From Amycolatopsis pithecellobii (GTDB lineage Bacteria; Actinomycetota; Actinomycetes; Mycobacteriales; Pseudonocardiaceae), in NCBI RefSeq assembly GCF_009707865.1, contig NZ_WMBA01000007.1, forward strand, positions 1 through 64,000: 64,000 bases of DNA, in the 5' to 3' direction. Every line of letters begins with the position of its first letter. Positions within the stretch are counted from its first letter, which is position 1. The notes under the pieces were generated by a model that did not search any database, was not told the origin of the DNA, and saw nothing but the letters and a program-made list of their open reading frames with translations. The position numbers and the translations under genes were made by a program. Positions 46,198-54,968 of this stretch are shown in pieces.

Positions 46198-47424
46198 TCA
46201 CGACGCGACGTTGAGCGGAGCGACCGGGCCCTGACGGTTGCCGGCCAGCACCTGGCCCATGATCATCAGCTGTACGTCCAGCGGTGCCGGATGCAGCCCG
46301 GTTGCCGCGTCACGGAACAACTTCTCGACGCCGACGTCGGTGAAGGTGCCCGGACCGCCGTGGATGCGCACGGCGTCCAGTGCGACCTTCATCGCCGCTT
46401 CGGAGCCGAGCACCCGCGCCATGCGCAGGACGATCGGGTCGGCCTGCTCCGGGTGCTCGGCGGCCCACGCCGCTTTCCAGATCGTGTTGCGCGCCGCCTC
46501 GATGGTCATCGCCATCTCGCCGAGCTGCCGGGCCACCATCTGGTGCTCGATGATCGGCTTGCCGCCCTGGACCCGCGTCTTCGCGTATTCGAGCGCCAGG
46601 TCGAACGCCGCACGGGCCACGCCGAGGCACCGCGCACCGACCCAGTACCGGCCGACGGTGAAGCGAGACATCTCCGCGAACCCGCCGTTCCACGGCGTCA
46701 GCTGGTTTTCCTTCGGGATGCGGCAGTCGTCGAAGTGAAGCTCGGCGATGGGCGCGAGCCGGTGCCCCATCAGGTCGAAGGTCCGCGCGACACTGAACCC
46801 CGGCGTGTCCTTCGTGACGATGAAGGCGGTCATGCCCTGCGTCAGCCCGACCGACTTGTCCGTGCGCGCGAACACGATGATCACGTCGGCGACGTTGCTG
46901 TAGCTGGAATACGTCTTGACCCCGTTGAGCACGATCTCGTCCCCGTCGGGTACGGCTTCGAGCATCGGGCCGCCGTCCGGCGCGTCATAAGGGAGCTGCG
47001 CGTCGGTACCCGCCGTGGGCTCGGTCATGGCCAGCGCGTAGATGGCCCGCGGATTGTCGAGATACGGCCGGATGAACGTGTCACGGTGGAAGTCGTTGCC
47101 CATGCGGTCGATGAGCGCGACACAGTTCCAATACTGCGCGATGATCCCGCCCACGCCGATGTCCGCGGCCCCGAACTCCTCCATGAGCAGACAGAGGGTG
47201 ACCTCGTCGACCGGCGTGCCGCCGTACGCCTCGGGCAGCCCGAATCGCATCAGGCCCTCGCCGTGGGCCTTCTCGATGATGCCCCACGGGAAGCGCTCGT
47301 CCGGGTCGCTGATCTTGTCCAGCTCAGCCACCACCGGTCGCACGTGGGAATCCATGAACTCGCGCACCCACGCCACATGTCGCACCTGCTCTTCGCTGAG
47401 CGAAAAATCAACCACCGCGCGCAT
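46198..47424 (-). CDS. Acyl-CoA dehydrogenase
   Basis: 408 residues, ATG at 47424 with GGAAGG upstream. VDFSLSEEQVRHVAWVREF, LAMTEPTAGTDAQLP and the C-terminal IHGGPGTFTDVGVEKLFRDA define the family. First gene of the minus-strand run ACAD - M24 - acyl-CoA synthetase - tetR - ACAD - APH - SDR. Operator site 3 lies about 120 bases upstream. Confidence 0.93.
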   Translation of the reverse strand: MRAVVDFSLSEEQVRHVAWVREFMDSHVRPVVAELDKISDPDERFPWGIIEKAHGEGLMRFGLPEAYGGTPVDEVTLCLLMEEFGAADIGVGGIIAQYWNCVALIDRMGNDFHRDTFIRPYLDNPRAIYALAMTEPTAGTDAQLPYDAPDGGPMLEAVPDGDEIVLNGVKTYSSYSNVADVIIVFARTDKSVGLTQGMTAFIVTKDTPGFSVARTFDLMGHRLAPIAELHFDDCRIPKENQLTPWNGGFAEMSRFTVGRYWVGARCLGVARAAFDLALEYAKTRVQGGKPIIEHQMVARQLGEMAMTIEAARNTIWKAAWAAEHPEQADPIVLRMARVLGSEAAMKVALDAVRIHGGPGTFTDVGVEKLFRDAATGLHPAPLDVQLMIMGQVLAGNRQGPVAPLNVAS

Positions 47425-47544
47425 CCTTCCGTGGCCGGCGACATCGCTGACCGCATTGGCTCAGGTGGCGATAGCCACGGGTGTCAGTCTGCGCGGGAAG
47501 CGCATCCCCACGCCATAGTTGCCAGAACACACTTGAGGGCTATC

Positions 47545-47560
47545 TATGTGTCGGCCGATA
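47545..47560. promoter_or_regulatory. Shared catabolic-cluster operator, site 3
   Basis: TATG followed by TGTCGGCCGATA at 47549-47560, one mismatch from site 1. It is upstream of the acyl-CoA dehydrogenase operon and on the far side of the gap from the PucR gene. The preceding TGAGGGCTAT (47534-47543) recurs at 47812-47821 just before the pucR-like gene. Confidence 0.6.
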
Positions 47561-47589
47561 CCCGGCTAGGGAATCTCGACACCGGCGGC

Positions 47590-47770
47590 AGCCCACCGCG
47601 ATGCAGTCCATATTGGACACGGCATGGGCGCCGTGCGCCGCCTGAGCGTCGTTGAGCGGGAAGGTGCTGTCGATCGCCACGCGGATCGTGCCGTCCTCGA
47701 GTGCCCGATTTCGGCGAGCTGTGCGCCGTCCGAGCGAGATGCCCAGCCTGGCGTTCTCCTCATCGTCGAA
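47590..47770 (-). pseudogene. Remnant of a zinc-type alcohol dehydrogenase/quinone oxidoreductase
   Basis: On the minus strand one frame gives AQLAEIG and the next gives RALEDGTIRVAIDSTFPLND followed by AQAAHG. These are adjacent parts of the C-terminus of MDR-family quinone reductases, separated by a frameshift. The N-terminal part is gone. It occupies most of the 437-base gap between the acyl-CoA dehydrogenase and the PucR regulator. Confidence 0.55.
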
Positions 47771-47861
47771 CTCGCCGCTCCGCACCTCAGCGGCCGTCCG
47801 TTGAACGATGTAATGAGGGCTATACATTGACCGGCCCGGTGTCTTCGATGACACTCACCGA

Positions 47862-49643
47862 GTGAACCGGAAACGGACCTCGGAGTTGCGGTCCTGGTTG
47901 AAGGCCATCGGTACCGTGACGGCGGCTGTCAACGCCGCTTGTGATCTCAAGTCGCTGCTGGACCTGGTCGCAGCTACCGCGCATGACCTCCTGGACCTGA
48001 GCTATTGCGCCATCATGCTCCCTGACGACACGGAGGAGTACCTCTCTGTCGCCGGTGCGAGCGGACTGCCCGACCAGTACATCGCGCGGGTCAATCGTGA
48101 TCACCCGATCCGCCTTGAGGCGGGTCCGCTGGAAGGCGCGCCCGCGAGTCGCGCCTTCCGATCTGGCAAGCCGTGCATGGTCAGCGACATGGCGGCGGAG
48201 CCCAGTTCGAGCTGGACCGATGTGGCACGCGAAGAGGGTTACCGGTCGATCCTGGTTGTTCCCCTGCTGACCAGCGCCGGCGTCGTCGGCACGCTGAACA
48301 GCTACCGGACCACGCCGCACGACTTCTCACCGCAGGAGGTCGAGCAACTGGAGCTTCTCGCCGAGCATGGCGCGATCGCCCTGACTTCGGCCCGTATTCT
48401 CGACGACCTCCGCGACCAGCACCGGCGCATCGTGCGGTCCGAGGAGATCCACGACCGGCTGCTGCGAGTGGCCGTCCGGTCAGGCGGCGTAGCGGGAATC
48501 GCCTCGGCTCTGAACGACCTTCTGGGCTGCGAGGTGGTCATCCGGGACGCCTACGGCGCAACACTCGCCGCCGAACCGGCGCTGTCGGTCGCCGATCGCA
48601 TCGCGGCGTCGCCGGCGCCCTTTTCACCGCAGTCCGCCGGCGACTCCGGATTGGTCAAGGAAGTGGGCGAACACGTCGCGGCCAACGTCATGCTGGACGG
48701 CACGAGCGTCGCGACGGTGTGGCTACTGGACCGCGCGGGCAAGCTCGATCCACTGGGGGTCCGGGCGGTGGAGCACGCCTCAGTGGTGCTTTCGCTGGAA
48801 CTACTGCGGCAGCGGACCGCGGCCGAGGTCGAGCAAACCCTTCGAGGGGAACTCCTCGCCGACCTTCTCGACGGCGCAGACCCGCGATCCCCCGCTATCC
48901 GGGACCGTGCGGGGCTCATGGGCCACAACCTGAGCCTGCCCCATCGGATGCTGGTCGCCGCGGCCCGGAGCCAATCCCGAGCCGATATCGGCGGGCACAC
49001 CATTCTCGACGACGTCGATGTCGCGCAGCGCGCGGCGTCCGAAGCCGTTCGCCTGACCTCACACCTGAGACCACGTCCGCTCATCGCCGCGGTGCGCGGA
49101 CTGGTTGTCGCGCTCTGGCCGCAAAGCGACGCGGTGCCGACGGGGGAACAACTCCTGCGTCGCGCCTTCGCATCGGCACAGCGCGGCGGGAGCGTCGCGA
49201 TGGCCGTCACCGCGGTCGACACCAACGGAATCCCGGCGGCGTATCGGGGCGCCAGGGGCGCACTCGCTTTCGCCGCTGCGGACGGCGAATCCCGCACCGC
49301 GGTGACACTGGACGACCTGGGGGCCGCCGGTCTTTTGCTGCAGTTCGCCGAACCCGAAGAGCTCCGCCGATACGCCGAACGCACCATCGGTGTGCTCCGC
49401 CGATACGACACCGCCCATGGTGCGGAGCTCCTCAAGACCCTGCGGGCCTACCTGAACTGCGACCTCGACCGGCGCACCACCGGCGAAATCCTGGTGCTGC
49501 ATCCCAACACCGTGAGCCAACGACTTCGCAGGATCGAAACACTGACCGGCCTCGACCTGCGCTCTCCCCGATCCGTGATCGAGGCGCGGACAGCGCTGAT
49601 GCTCACCGACGTCGCCGACGCGGTGAGCGGGGTACCGGGATAA
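47862..49643 (+). CDS. GAF- and PucR-domain transcriptional activator
   Basis: 593 residues, GTG start. N-terminal GAF domain (about 15-190, with LVAATAHDLLDLSYCAIML and GYRSILVVPLL), a middle GGDEF-like region, and the C-terminal PucR helix-turn-helix (ELLKTLRAYLNCDLDRRTTG, then LHPNTVSQRLRRIETLTGLDL). Such proteins activate catabolic genes on binding a pathway metabolite. It is the only plus-strand gene between the two catabolic halves and the natural candidate for binding the shared TATG-TGTCGGCCGACA sites. Confidence 0.92.
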   Translation: MNRKRTSELRSWLKAIGTVTAAVNAACDLKSLLDLVAATAHDLLDLSYCAIMLPDDTEEYLSVAGASGLPDQYIARVNRDHPIRLEAGPLEGAPASRAFRSGKPCMVSDMAAEPSSSWTDVAREEGYRSILVVPLLTSAGVVGTLNSYRTTPHDFSPQEVEQLELLAEHGAIALTSARILDDLRDQHRRIVRSEEIHDRLLRVAVRSGGVAGIASALNDLLGCEVVIRDAYGATLAAEPALSVADRIAASPAPFSPQSAGDSGLVKEVGEHVAANVMLDGTSVATVWLLDRAGKLDPLGVRAVEHASVVLSLELLRQRTAAEVEQTLRGELLADLLDGADPRSPAIRDRAGLMGHNLSLPHRMLVAAARSQSRADIGGHTILDDVDVAQRAASEAVRLTSHLRPRPLIAAVRGLVVALWPQSDAVPTGEQLLRRAFASAQRGGSVAMAVTAVDTNGIPAAYRGARGALAFAAADGESRTAVTLDDLGAAGLLLQFAEPEELRRYAERTIGVLRRYDTAHGAELLKTLRAYLNCDLDRRTTGEILVLHPNTVSQRLRRIETLTGLDLRSPRSVIEARTALMLTDVADAVSGVPG

Positions 49644-49649
49644 CCCGCG

Positions 49650-49934
49650 CTACTGGTCCGCCTCGAGGTAGTGCCGCGCCAGGGCCTCGACCTTGATCGT
49701 CAGATAGCGGAACGCAGGGAGGCCGGCCAGGAGCTGGTCGAGCTCGGAAACGTCCGGAGCAGACCAGATTCCGACGTTCGACGTGGTTCCTGGCACCCGC
49801 CAGATCCGCTGAATGGCACCGCGCCGGCGATAGTCGAGCCCCACCGCACGCTCGGCATCGAGCACTGCCGCCCAGGTTCGGTCATCGATGGTGTCCGGTC
49901 GCTTCAGGGCGATCCGGACCAGATATTCAGGCAT
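49650..49934 (-). CDS. Muconolactone delta-isomerase-like protein
   Basis: 94 residues, ATG at 49934 (MPEYLVRIAL). The ferredoxin-like fold motif is close to CatC: GAIQRIWRVPGTTSNVGIW and LAGLPAFRYLTIKVEALARH. CatC isomerises muconolactone in the beta-ketoadipate pathway, but no catA or catB is near, so the substrate is probably a different lactone. Overlaps the CoA-transferase by 8 bases. Confidence 0.85.
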   Translation of the reverse strand: MPEYLVRIALKRPDTIDDRTWAAVLDAERAVGLDYRRRGAIQRIWRVPGTTSNVGIWSAPDVSELDQLLAGLPAFRYLTIKVEALARHYLEADQ

Positions 49935-51087
49935 CGTCGGCCTTCGCCTCGTCCGAAAGTTCTTTGAGCACTTCGTCCGTATGCTCGCCGAGCGCGGGCA
50001 CGCGAGGTGTGCCGCGTCCGGCGAACGGGAAGGGAGGGGCGAGCACCGACACACTGTCGCCGCTGGGCAGTTCGACGGCCCGCCACCGGTGTCCCTCCTC
50101 GAGTTGCGGGTGCCGGGCGACATCGGCCGTCTCGTTCAGCCGTCCCCATGGCACACCTTCTCGGTCGAGCGCCGCTGCCAGCTCGGCCGCCGACCACGTC
50201 GACACCGCTTCCGCGACTGCGCTTTCGACCTTCTCCCGGTGCCGCAGACGTCCGGAGTTCATGGTCAGGCGGGTATCGCGCGCGAGGTCGTCCAGTCCGA
50301 GCACCGCACACAACCGCAACCACTGCCGATCGTTCTGCACGGCGATGTTGAGGACACTGCCGTCAGCCGCACGGAACGGCCCGTATGGCGTGATCGTCGC
50401 GTGCCGGGTCCCGGCCGGTTCGATGACGGCCCCGCCTTCGGTGTAAGCGAGCAGCAATGGACTCATCCACTCGACAAGGACGTCGAACATCGAGATATGG
50501 AGCCGCTCGCCACGGCCGGTCACGTCCCGGGACCGCAAAGCCGCCAGGATTGCTGTCGCCGCATAAATACCGCCCCCGAGATCCGCCAGCGAGACACCCG
50601 GCTTCGCTGGTTCGCCGGGCAGCCCCGTATTCGCCGTGACTCCCGCCTCCCCTTGCACGAGCAGATCGAAGGCCTTCCGTTCCCGATACGGTCCGACCGG
50701 GCCGTACCCGCTGATCTGGCAGGTCACCAGTCGTGGGTTGAGCTTCTCCAGCTCGTCGGCCGACGCGATGCGTTCGACCGCGCCCGGACTCAGGTTGGAA
50801 AGGAACACGTCGGCGGTTTCGAGCAACCGAAACAACGCCGCCTTTCCCTCCGGTGACTTCACATCGAGCGTGATGGAACGTTTCCCGTAGTTCAGCCACA
50901 CGAAGTGGGAAGCCATGCCGTTGACGAACGTGTCGTAGCCGCGGGAGAAGTCGCCTCCGTCCGGTCGCTCGACCTTGATGACATCTGCCCCCAGATCGGC
51001 GAGATGCCGTGAGCACAACGGCGCGGCAACGGCCTGCTCCAGGGCCACCACCCGCAACCCCGCCAACGGTGCACCGGCTTCACTCAT
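49927..51087 (-). CDS. CaiB/BaiF family III CoA-transferase
   Basis: 386 residues. N-terminal LAGLRVVALEQAVAAPLCSRHLADLGADVIKVERP and the catalytic Asp segment AFDLLVQGEAGVTANTG are diagnostic. It moves CoA from one acyl donor to a carboxylate. Overlaps both neighbours by 8 bases, so expression is tightly coupled to the metallo-beta-lactamase and the isomerase-like gene. Confidence 0.94.
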   Translation of the reverse strand: MSEAGAPLAGLRVVALEQAVAAPLCSRHLADLGADVIKVERPDGGDFSRGYDTFVNGMASHFVWLNYGKRSITLDVKSPEGKAALFRLLETADVFLSNLSPGAVERIASADELEKLNPRLVTCQISGYGPVGPYRERKAFDLLVQGEAGVTANTGLPGEPAKPGVSLADLGGGIYAATAILAALRSRDVTGRGERLHISMFDVLVEWMSPLLLAYTEGGAVIEPAGTRHATITPYGPFRAADGSVLNIAVQNDRQWLRLCAVLGLDDLARDTRLTMNSGRLRHREKVESAVAEAVSTWSAAELAAALDREGVPWGRLNETADVARHPQLEEGHRWRAVELPSGDSVSVLAPPFPFAGRGTPRVPALGEHTDEVLKELSDEAKADDA

Positions 51088-52072
51088 GGGTGCCGAAATT
51101 CAGGACCGTGCCCACGGCGGGCTGCAGATAATGATCGGGCATCTCGTCGTGGAGTGCGGCGTGCGTGTGGAGTCCACTGCAATGCATGGGAATGATGCGG
51201 GACACCTCACGCTCACGCATACCGTCGATCGTGAGCCGCACATTCTCGCGCGGAGTCGTCGGGAACCCCAGGTGAAAACCGCCCATGACGGCATGTACCG
51301 GCTTGGGGCCACAGATCTCGCGCGCCCGGTCGATCGTGTTCAGCACACCGGCATGCGCGCAGCCGGTGAGGACGACGAGCCCCTTGTCCTTCACGTCGAT
51401 GACGAGCCCTTGCTCCTCCGAGACTTCGTCGAGTCCGTAGGTTCCGTCCGCTCTCACCTGATACAGGCCGGGCGCGTGTGGTGCCGGCGGCGCCACGGGG
51501 CCCTCGAACGGAACCGTTCTCGGGATGTACCCCGTGGTGAACATGCCACAACCCAGATCCAGCGCCCCACCGCTGAGCACCGGGCGCCCGCCGTGGCGTT
51601 CGACATCGTCGAGAGTGAAAGCCTGGTTGTAGTACTGCGACACTCGCCCGTCCCCCATGACCGCGTATCTGGGCAGGAACGCATCGGCGTTGGTGGCGAC
51701 CGGAATCGTGCGATCGAACGCGTCGAGGAACGAGTACAGGCCGCCGTAGTGGTCCGGATGGCCATGACTGATGACGACCTGTTCGATCCGGCTCGCGTCG
51801 ACACCCAGCACCTCCAGGTTGTGCCTGAGCACGGACCCGGTGAGCCCGACATCGAAAAGGACCGTCGATTCATGCCGGCCACGGCGCGCGGTGACCAGGA
51901 GACTGATGCCGTTTTCGGCCTGCGGTGGAGTCCGGCGAGGATCGAAATGCTCGATCAGCCCGGCACGCACACAATGACCGCCGTCACCGAGGTCGAGATC
52001 CGGCAGGAGCATGTCGACCCAGTTTTCGACCAGCACCGTGATTTCGACGCTGTCGGCCTGAAAGATCCCCAT
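51080..52072 (-). CDS. Metallo-beta-lactamase-fold hydrolase
   Basis: 330 residues, ATG at 52072 (TGATG overlap with the cyclase). Metal-binding motif SHGHPDHYGG at about 102-111 gives HxHxDH; further ligands in LTGCAHAGVLNT and MGGFHLGF. It resembles the branch containing the methanopterin-related phosphoribosylaminobenzene synthase-like proteins and lactonases. In context it probably hydrolyses a thioester or lactone. Confidence 0.88.
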   Translation of the reverse strand: MGIFQADSVEITVLVENWVDMLLPDLDLGDGGHCVRAGLIEHFDPRRTPPQAENGISLLVTARRGRHESTVLFDVGLTGSVLRHNLEVLGVDASRIEQVVISHGHPDHYGGLYSFLDAFDRTIPVATNADAFLPRYAVMGDGRVSQYYNQAFTLDDVERHGGRPVLSGGALDLGCGMFTTGYIPRTVPFEGPVAPPAPHAPGLYQVRADGTYGLDEVSEEQGLVIDVKDKGLVVLTGCAHAGVLNTIDRAREICGPKPVHAVMGGFHLGFPTTPRENVRLTIDGMREREVSRIIPMHCSGLHTHAALHDEMPDHYLQPAVGTVLNFGTHE

Positions 52073-53070
52073 CAGAAGATCGCAAGCGGGTTGACGGGGG
52101 ACCCCACGGCGCCGGTGATCGGCAAAGGTGGTGCCGTGAAAAAGAATTCGTAGCGGCCTTCCTCCATGCAGGCGGCGGCGAGGGCTTCGAGGTCGAAGAT
52201 CTCCCCGATCGTCATGCCCGCATTGACGAGCAGGATCAGGTGCAGTGGCTGGAAAACTCCCGGCGTGTCGTTGGGCAGAACCTCGGTCCCCCACGTATCC
52301 GTGGCCAGCGCCGCAATCTCGTTCGCCGCGAACCAGTGCGCTGCCGCGTGACCCAGCCCCGGAGCGGGTCCCCCGTCGTACTGACCCCACGACCCGCGGG
52401 AGCGGACTTGGGCCAGCTGACCGGTCCGGACCAATACGATGTCGCCCGAGCGGACCTCGACTCCTTGCGATGCGGCGCAGGCCGCCAGCTCGGCGTCGTC
52501 GATGGACTCCCCGGCCTCGAGCCACTCCACCCCTCGGTGACGGGGGATATCGAGCAGGATTCCCCGCCCGAGCACACCGTCGGAGATCTGTTCGATGCCG
52601 TTCACGGTGGCGCCGGTGCTGGTCACGTGTTCGAGCCCGTGACCGTTGTACATCTGCTCGCGGTAGAAGATGTGCGCCAGCGCGTCCCACTGCGTGCCGC
52701 ATTGCAGCGGCATGGCGACGGCGTCATCGGTGTAGCGCAGTACCGCGAGGTGGTCCTGCGCCCCCAAAGCGATATCGCCGCCGTCCTGCAGCATGGAGTG
52801 CACGGGATTGGTCCGCCCGCCGAACCCGCCGCTTTGCGGGCCATTGCTGTCGAAGGGAAGGGCGCAGGAGACGACCCGGCCCGACCTGATCATGGTGGCG
52901 GCGTATTTCAGGACATCGGGCGTGATGAAGTTGAGCGTGCCCCGCTGATCGTCCGTCCCCCAACGGCCCCAGTTGCGGTACCGGATGCACAGCTCGTCAA
53001 CCAAGCCGATCCATTCTTCTTCCGTGACCGGCAAGGCCTTATGGCTACTCGCGGATTCCACGTCTGTCAT
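52072..53070 (-). CDS. Cyclase-family (kynurenine formamidase-like) hydrolase
   Basis: 332 residues, ATG at 53070. The family motif normally reads HxGTHxDxxxH; here it is MPLQCGTQWDALAHIFY, with Gln replacing the first two His, as in a large actinobacterial subgroup of COG1878. Asp and the last His remain. Known relatives hydrolyse amides or cyclic imides such as isatin. First gene of the coupled set cyclase - MBL - CoA-transferase - isomerase. Confidence 0.87.
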   Translation of the reverse strand: MTDVESASSHKALPVTEEEWIGLVDELCIRYRNWGRWGTDDQRGTLNFITPDVLKYAATMIRSGRVVSCALPFDSNGPQSGGFGGRTNPVHSMLQDGGDIALGAQDHLAVLRYTDDAVAMPLQCGTQWDALAHIFYREQMYNGHGLEHVTSTGATVNGIEQISDGVLGRGILLDIPRHRGVEWLEAGESIDDAELAACAASQGVEVRSGDIVLVRTGQLAQVRSRGSWGQYDGGPAPGLGHAAAHWFAANEIAALATDTWGTEVLPNDTPGVFQPLHLILLVNAGMTIGEIFDLEALAAACMEEGRYEFFFTAPPLPITGAVGSPVNPLAIF

Positions 53071-53136
53071 GGGAAAACCTTCCCAGAGCGATCCGTGGCG
53101 AGCGACGTCTACCGCGACATAATTGACGGCGATTGA

Positions 53137-53150
53137 TGTTTCTCGAAACA
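53137..53150. promoter_or_regulatory. Inverted repeat upstream of the cyclase gene
   Basis: TGTTTC and GAAACA around a TC centre, 67 bases before the cyclase start. It is likely an operator or part of the promoter of the cyclase-MBL-CoA-transferase unit; the regulator could be the nearby TetR protein at 54230-54883. Confidence 0.4.
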
Positions 53151-53180
53151 CTGACTGGAGAAGGCGATCAAAAGAGAGGA

Positions 53181-53207
53181 GGGGCAGCGCTTCGCATGCG
53201 CTGCCCC
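53181..53207 (-). terminator. Rho-independent terminator after the BKACE gene
   Basis: A perfect 10-bp stem GGGGCAGCGC (53181-53190) with GCGCTGCCCC (53198-53207) and a 7-base loop. On the minus strand it is followed by a T-rich tail TCCTCTCTTTT. It separates the BKACE gene from the cyclase unit. Confidence 0.85.
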
Positions 53208-53225
53208 CGGAAATGGTGCGGTGTC

Positions 53226-54158
53226 TCAGAAGGCGACGTTCTCGTGGCCCTTGAGCTCCAGGATTTCCCGCGCTTCGGCCGGGGTGGCGACTTCGTATCC
53301 GAGGCCTTCCAGCACCTGCCGCATCTTGTCGACCTGCGATGCGTTGTCGGGGGCCAGTTCACCCGGCCCCAGCCAGAGCGAGTCCTCCAACCCGACACGG
53401 ACGTTGCCACCCATGGACGCGGCCATCGCGGCGATCCGGAATTGCGACGCCCCAGCTCCCAGCACCGACCAGCGGTACGCGTCGCCGAAGAGCCGATCGG
53501 CCGTGCGCTTCATGTGCATGACGTCTTCGGGATGCGTGCCGATTCCACCCAGGATGCCGAAAACGGACTGGATGAACAGCGGCGGCTTGACGAGGCCGCG
53601 GTCCAGGAAGTGCTTCACGTTGTACAGGTGCGCGATGTCGTAGCACTCGAATTCGAAGCGCGTGCCGTTCTCGTAACAGGTCGAGAGAATGTACTCGATG
53701 TCCTGGAACGAGTTGCGGAAGACGAGATCCTTGGTGGCGGCCAGGAATTCCGGCTCCCAGTCGTGCTTGAACTCCTGGTAGCGATCGAGGAGGTGGAACA
53801 GCCCGAAGTTGATCGAGCCCATGTTCAGCGAGGCGACCTCGGGCTTGAACACCGCGGCCGGCTTGACGCGTTCGTCGACGCGCATATACGGACTGCCACC
53901 CGTCGTGATGTTGATGGCCGCATCGGTGCCCGCCTTGATCTTCGGCAGGAACGGGCGGAACGCCTCGGGCGTCTGATCGGGCTGGCCGGTTACGGGATTC
54001 CGCGCGTGCAGATGAAGGACGGAGGCCCCTGCGGCAGCGGCGCCGATGGCCTGCTCGACGATCTCGTCGGCGGTGATGGGGAGGTACTCCGACATCGACG
54101 GCGTGTGGATCGCACCGGTCACCGCACACGTGATGATCACCTTGTTTCGCTGCGCCAT
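53226..54158 (-). CDS. BKACE-family beta-keto acid cleavage enzyme (DUF849)
   Basis: 310 residues; ATG at 54158 has GGAGGTGG upstream and is preferred over the ATG at 54176. The zinc-binding HLHAR motif is at about residues 49-53, with ITCAVTGAIHTP at the N-terminus and a matching C-terminal TIM-barrel end. Members cleave a beta-keto acid with acetyl-CoA to give acetoacetate and an acyl-CoA. In this cluster it would release a CoA thioester that the dehydrogenases could process. Confidence 0.92.
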   Translation of the reverse strand: MAQRNKVIITCAVTGAIHTPSMSEYLPITADEIVEQAIGAAAAGASVLHLHARNPVTGQPDQTPEAFRPFLPKIKAGTDAAINITTGGSPYMRVDERVKPAAVFKPEVASLNMGSINFGLFHLLDRYQEFKHDWEPEFLAATKDLVFRNSFQDIEYILSTCYENGTRFEFECYDIAHLYNVKHFLDRGLVKPPLFIQSVFGILGGIGTHPEDVMHMKRTADRLFGDAYRWSVLGAGASQFRIAAMAASMGGNVRVGLEDSLWLGPGELAPDNASQVDKMRQVLEGLGYEVATPAEAREILELKGHENVAF

Positions 54159-54204
54159 CGCAACCACCTCCAGCATGAACCATCGACGCCTTTACTGAGG
54201 AGAC

Positions 54205-54233
54205 ATTCAATAGTGTGTGCTGGTCCGTGTCAA
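54205..54233 (-). promoter_or_regulatory. Candidate sigma-70 promoter for the BKACE gene
   Basis: On the minus strand, TTGACA (54228-54233) and TTGAAT (54205-54210) are separated by 17 bases. The -35 overlaps the stop region of the upstream tetR gene. Confidence 0.5.
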
Positions 54234-54883
54234 GCAGTGCCGCGCCTGACCCGGGTTGCCCGCCTCGCCGGCGCCTGGGCCGCCAAGGTCTCGATGAAGG
54301 CGTTGACCGCCATCGAGGCCACAGCGGAGCGGTCCTCGGCGACAGCTGTCAGGTGGATGTGCTTGCGGATCAGGAAATAGATCAGGGTGGAATGGAGATG
54401 CCAGACAAGTTCCGGGTCGACCTCCCGGTCGAGGCCCATCGAAGCAGCAGACTCGGTGGCGATGATGCCCAGCACCTCGTCGACGCGGTCCCTGATGTAC
54501 TGGCGGGTCATGTCGAGCCCGTCAAGGCTGGCGTACATGACGATCCGCACCCAGACGCCGTCGTCGATCGCGTCCAGATAGCGGTCGTAAAAGGCCAGGA
54601 GCCGTTGGGACAGCGGGATGTCGCGATCGCGCAGCAGCGTTGTCCACCCGCTGTCCCAGCGGGACTCGATCACCTCTTGGAATACCCGTTGGATCAGCGC
54701 TTCCTTGGTCGGGAAGTACCGATAGATGAGGGGTTCGGAAATGCCGAGGCGCGCGGCCAGTTCCCGCGTCTGAGCGGCGAACCCTCTCTCGGCGAAGAAC
54801 TCGATCGCCGCGTGCAGGATCATCGCTTCGCGGGCTTCGGGCGAGAGCCTTGTCCGTCGCTTGTGGCTCGGAGCGCTGGCCAC
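54230..54883 (-). CDS. TetR/AcrR-family transcriptional regulator
   Basis: 217 residues, GTG start at 54883. HTH region ILHAAIEFFAERGFAAQTRELAARLGISEPLIYRYFPTKEAL occupies about 20-60. The C-terminal ligand domain is of the general TetR kind. It ends in the BKACE promoter region, so it may control that gene and the cyclase unit. Confidence 0.93.
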   Translation of the reverse strand: MASAPSHKRRTRLSPEAREAMILHAAIEFFAERGFAAQTRELAARLGISEPLIYRYFPTKEALIQRVFQEVIESRWDSGWTTLLRDRDIPLSQRLLAFYDRYLDAIDDGVWVRIVMYASLDGLDMTRQYIRDRVDEVLGIIATESAASMGLDREVDPELVWHLHSTLIYFLIRKHIHLTAVAEDRSAVASMAVNAFIETLAAQAPARRATRVRRGTA

Positions 54884-54968
54884 GGGGCCTCCATTCTGGT
54901 CGCGCGTCGCGCGCCATCGTAAGCCGCGGGTCGCGCGCAGGGGCGTCGGATGCCGCCGGGGCCCGAAC

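Noticed and set aside
49650-49934. Classical beta-ketoadipate (catechol) pathway
   Set aside because: The CatC-like protein is not accompanied by catechol dioxygenase, muconate cycloisomerase or enol-lactone hydrolase genes in the window.
53133-54380. Plus-strand open frame antisense to the BKACE gene
   Set aside because: Composition is that of a shadow frame, and the minus-strand BKACE protein has all family motifs.
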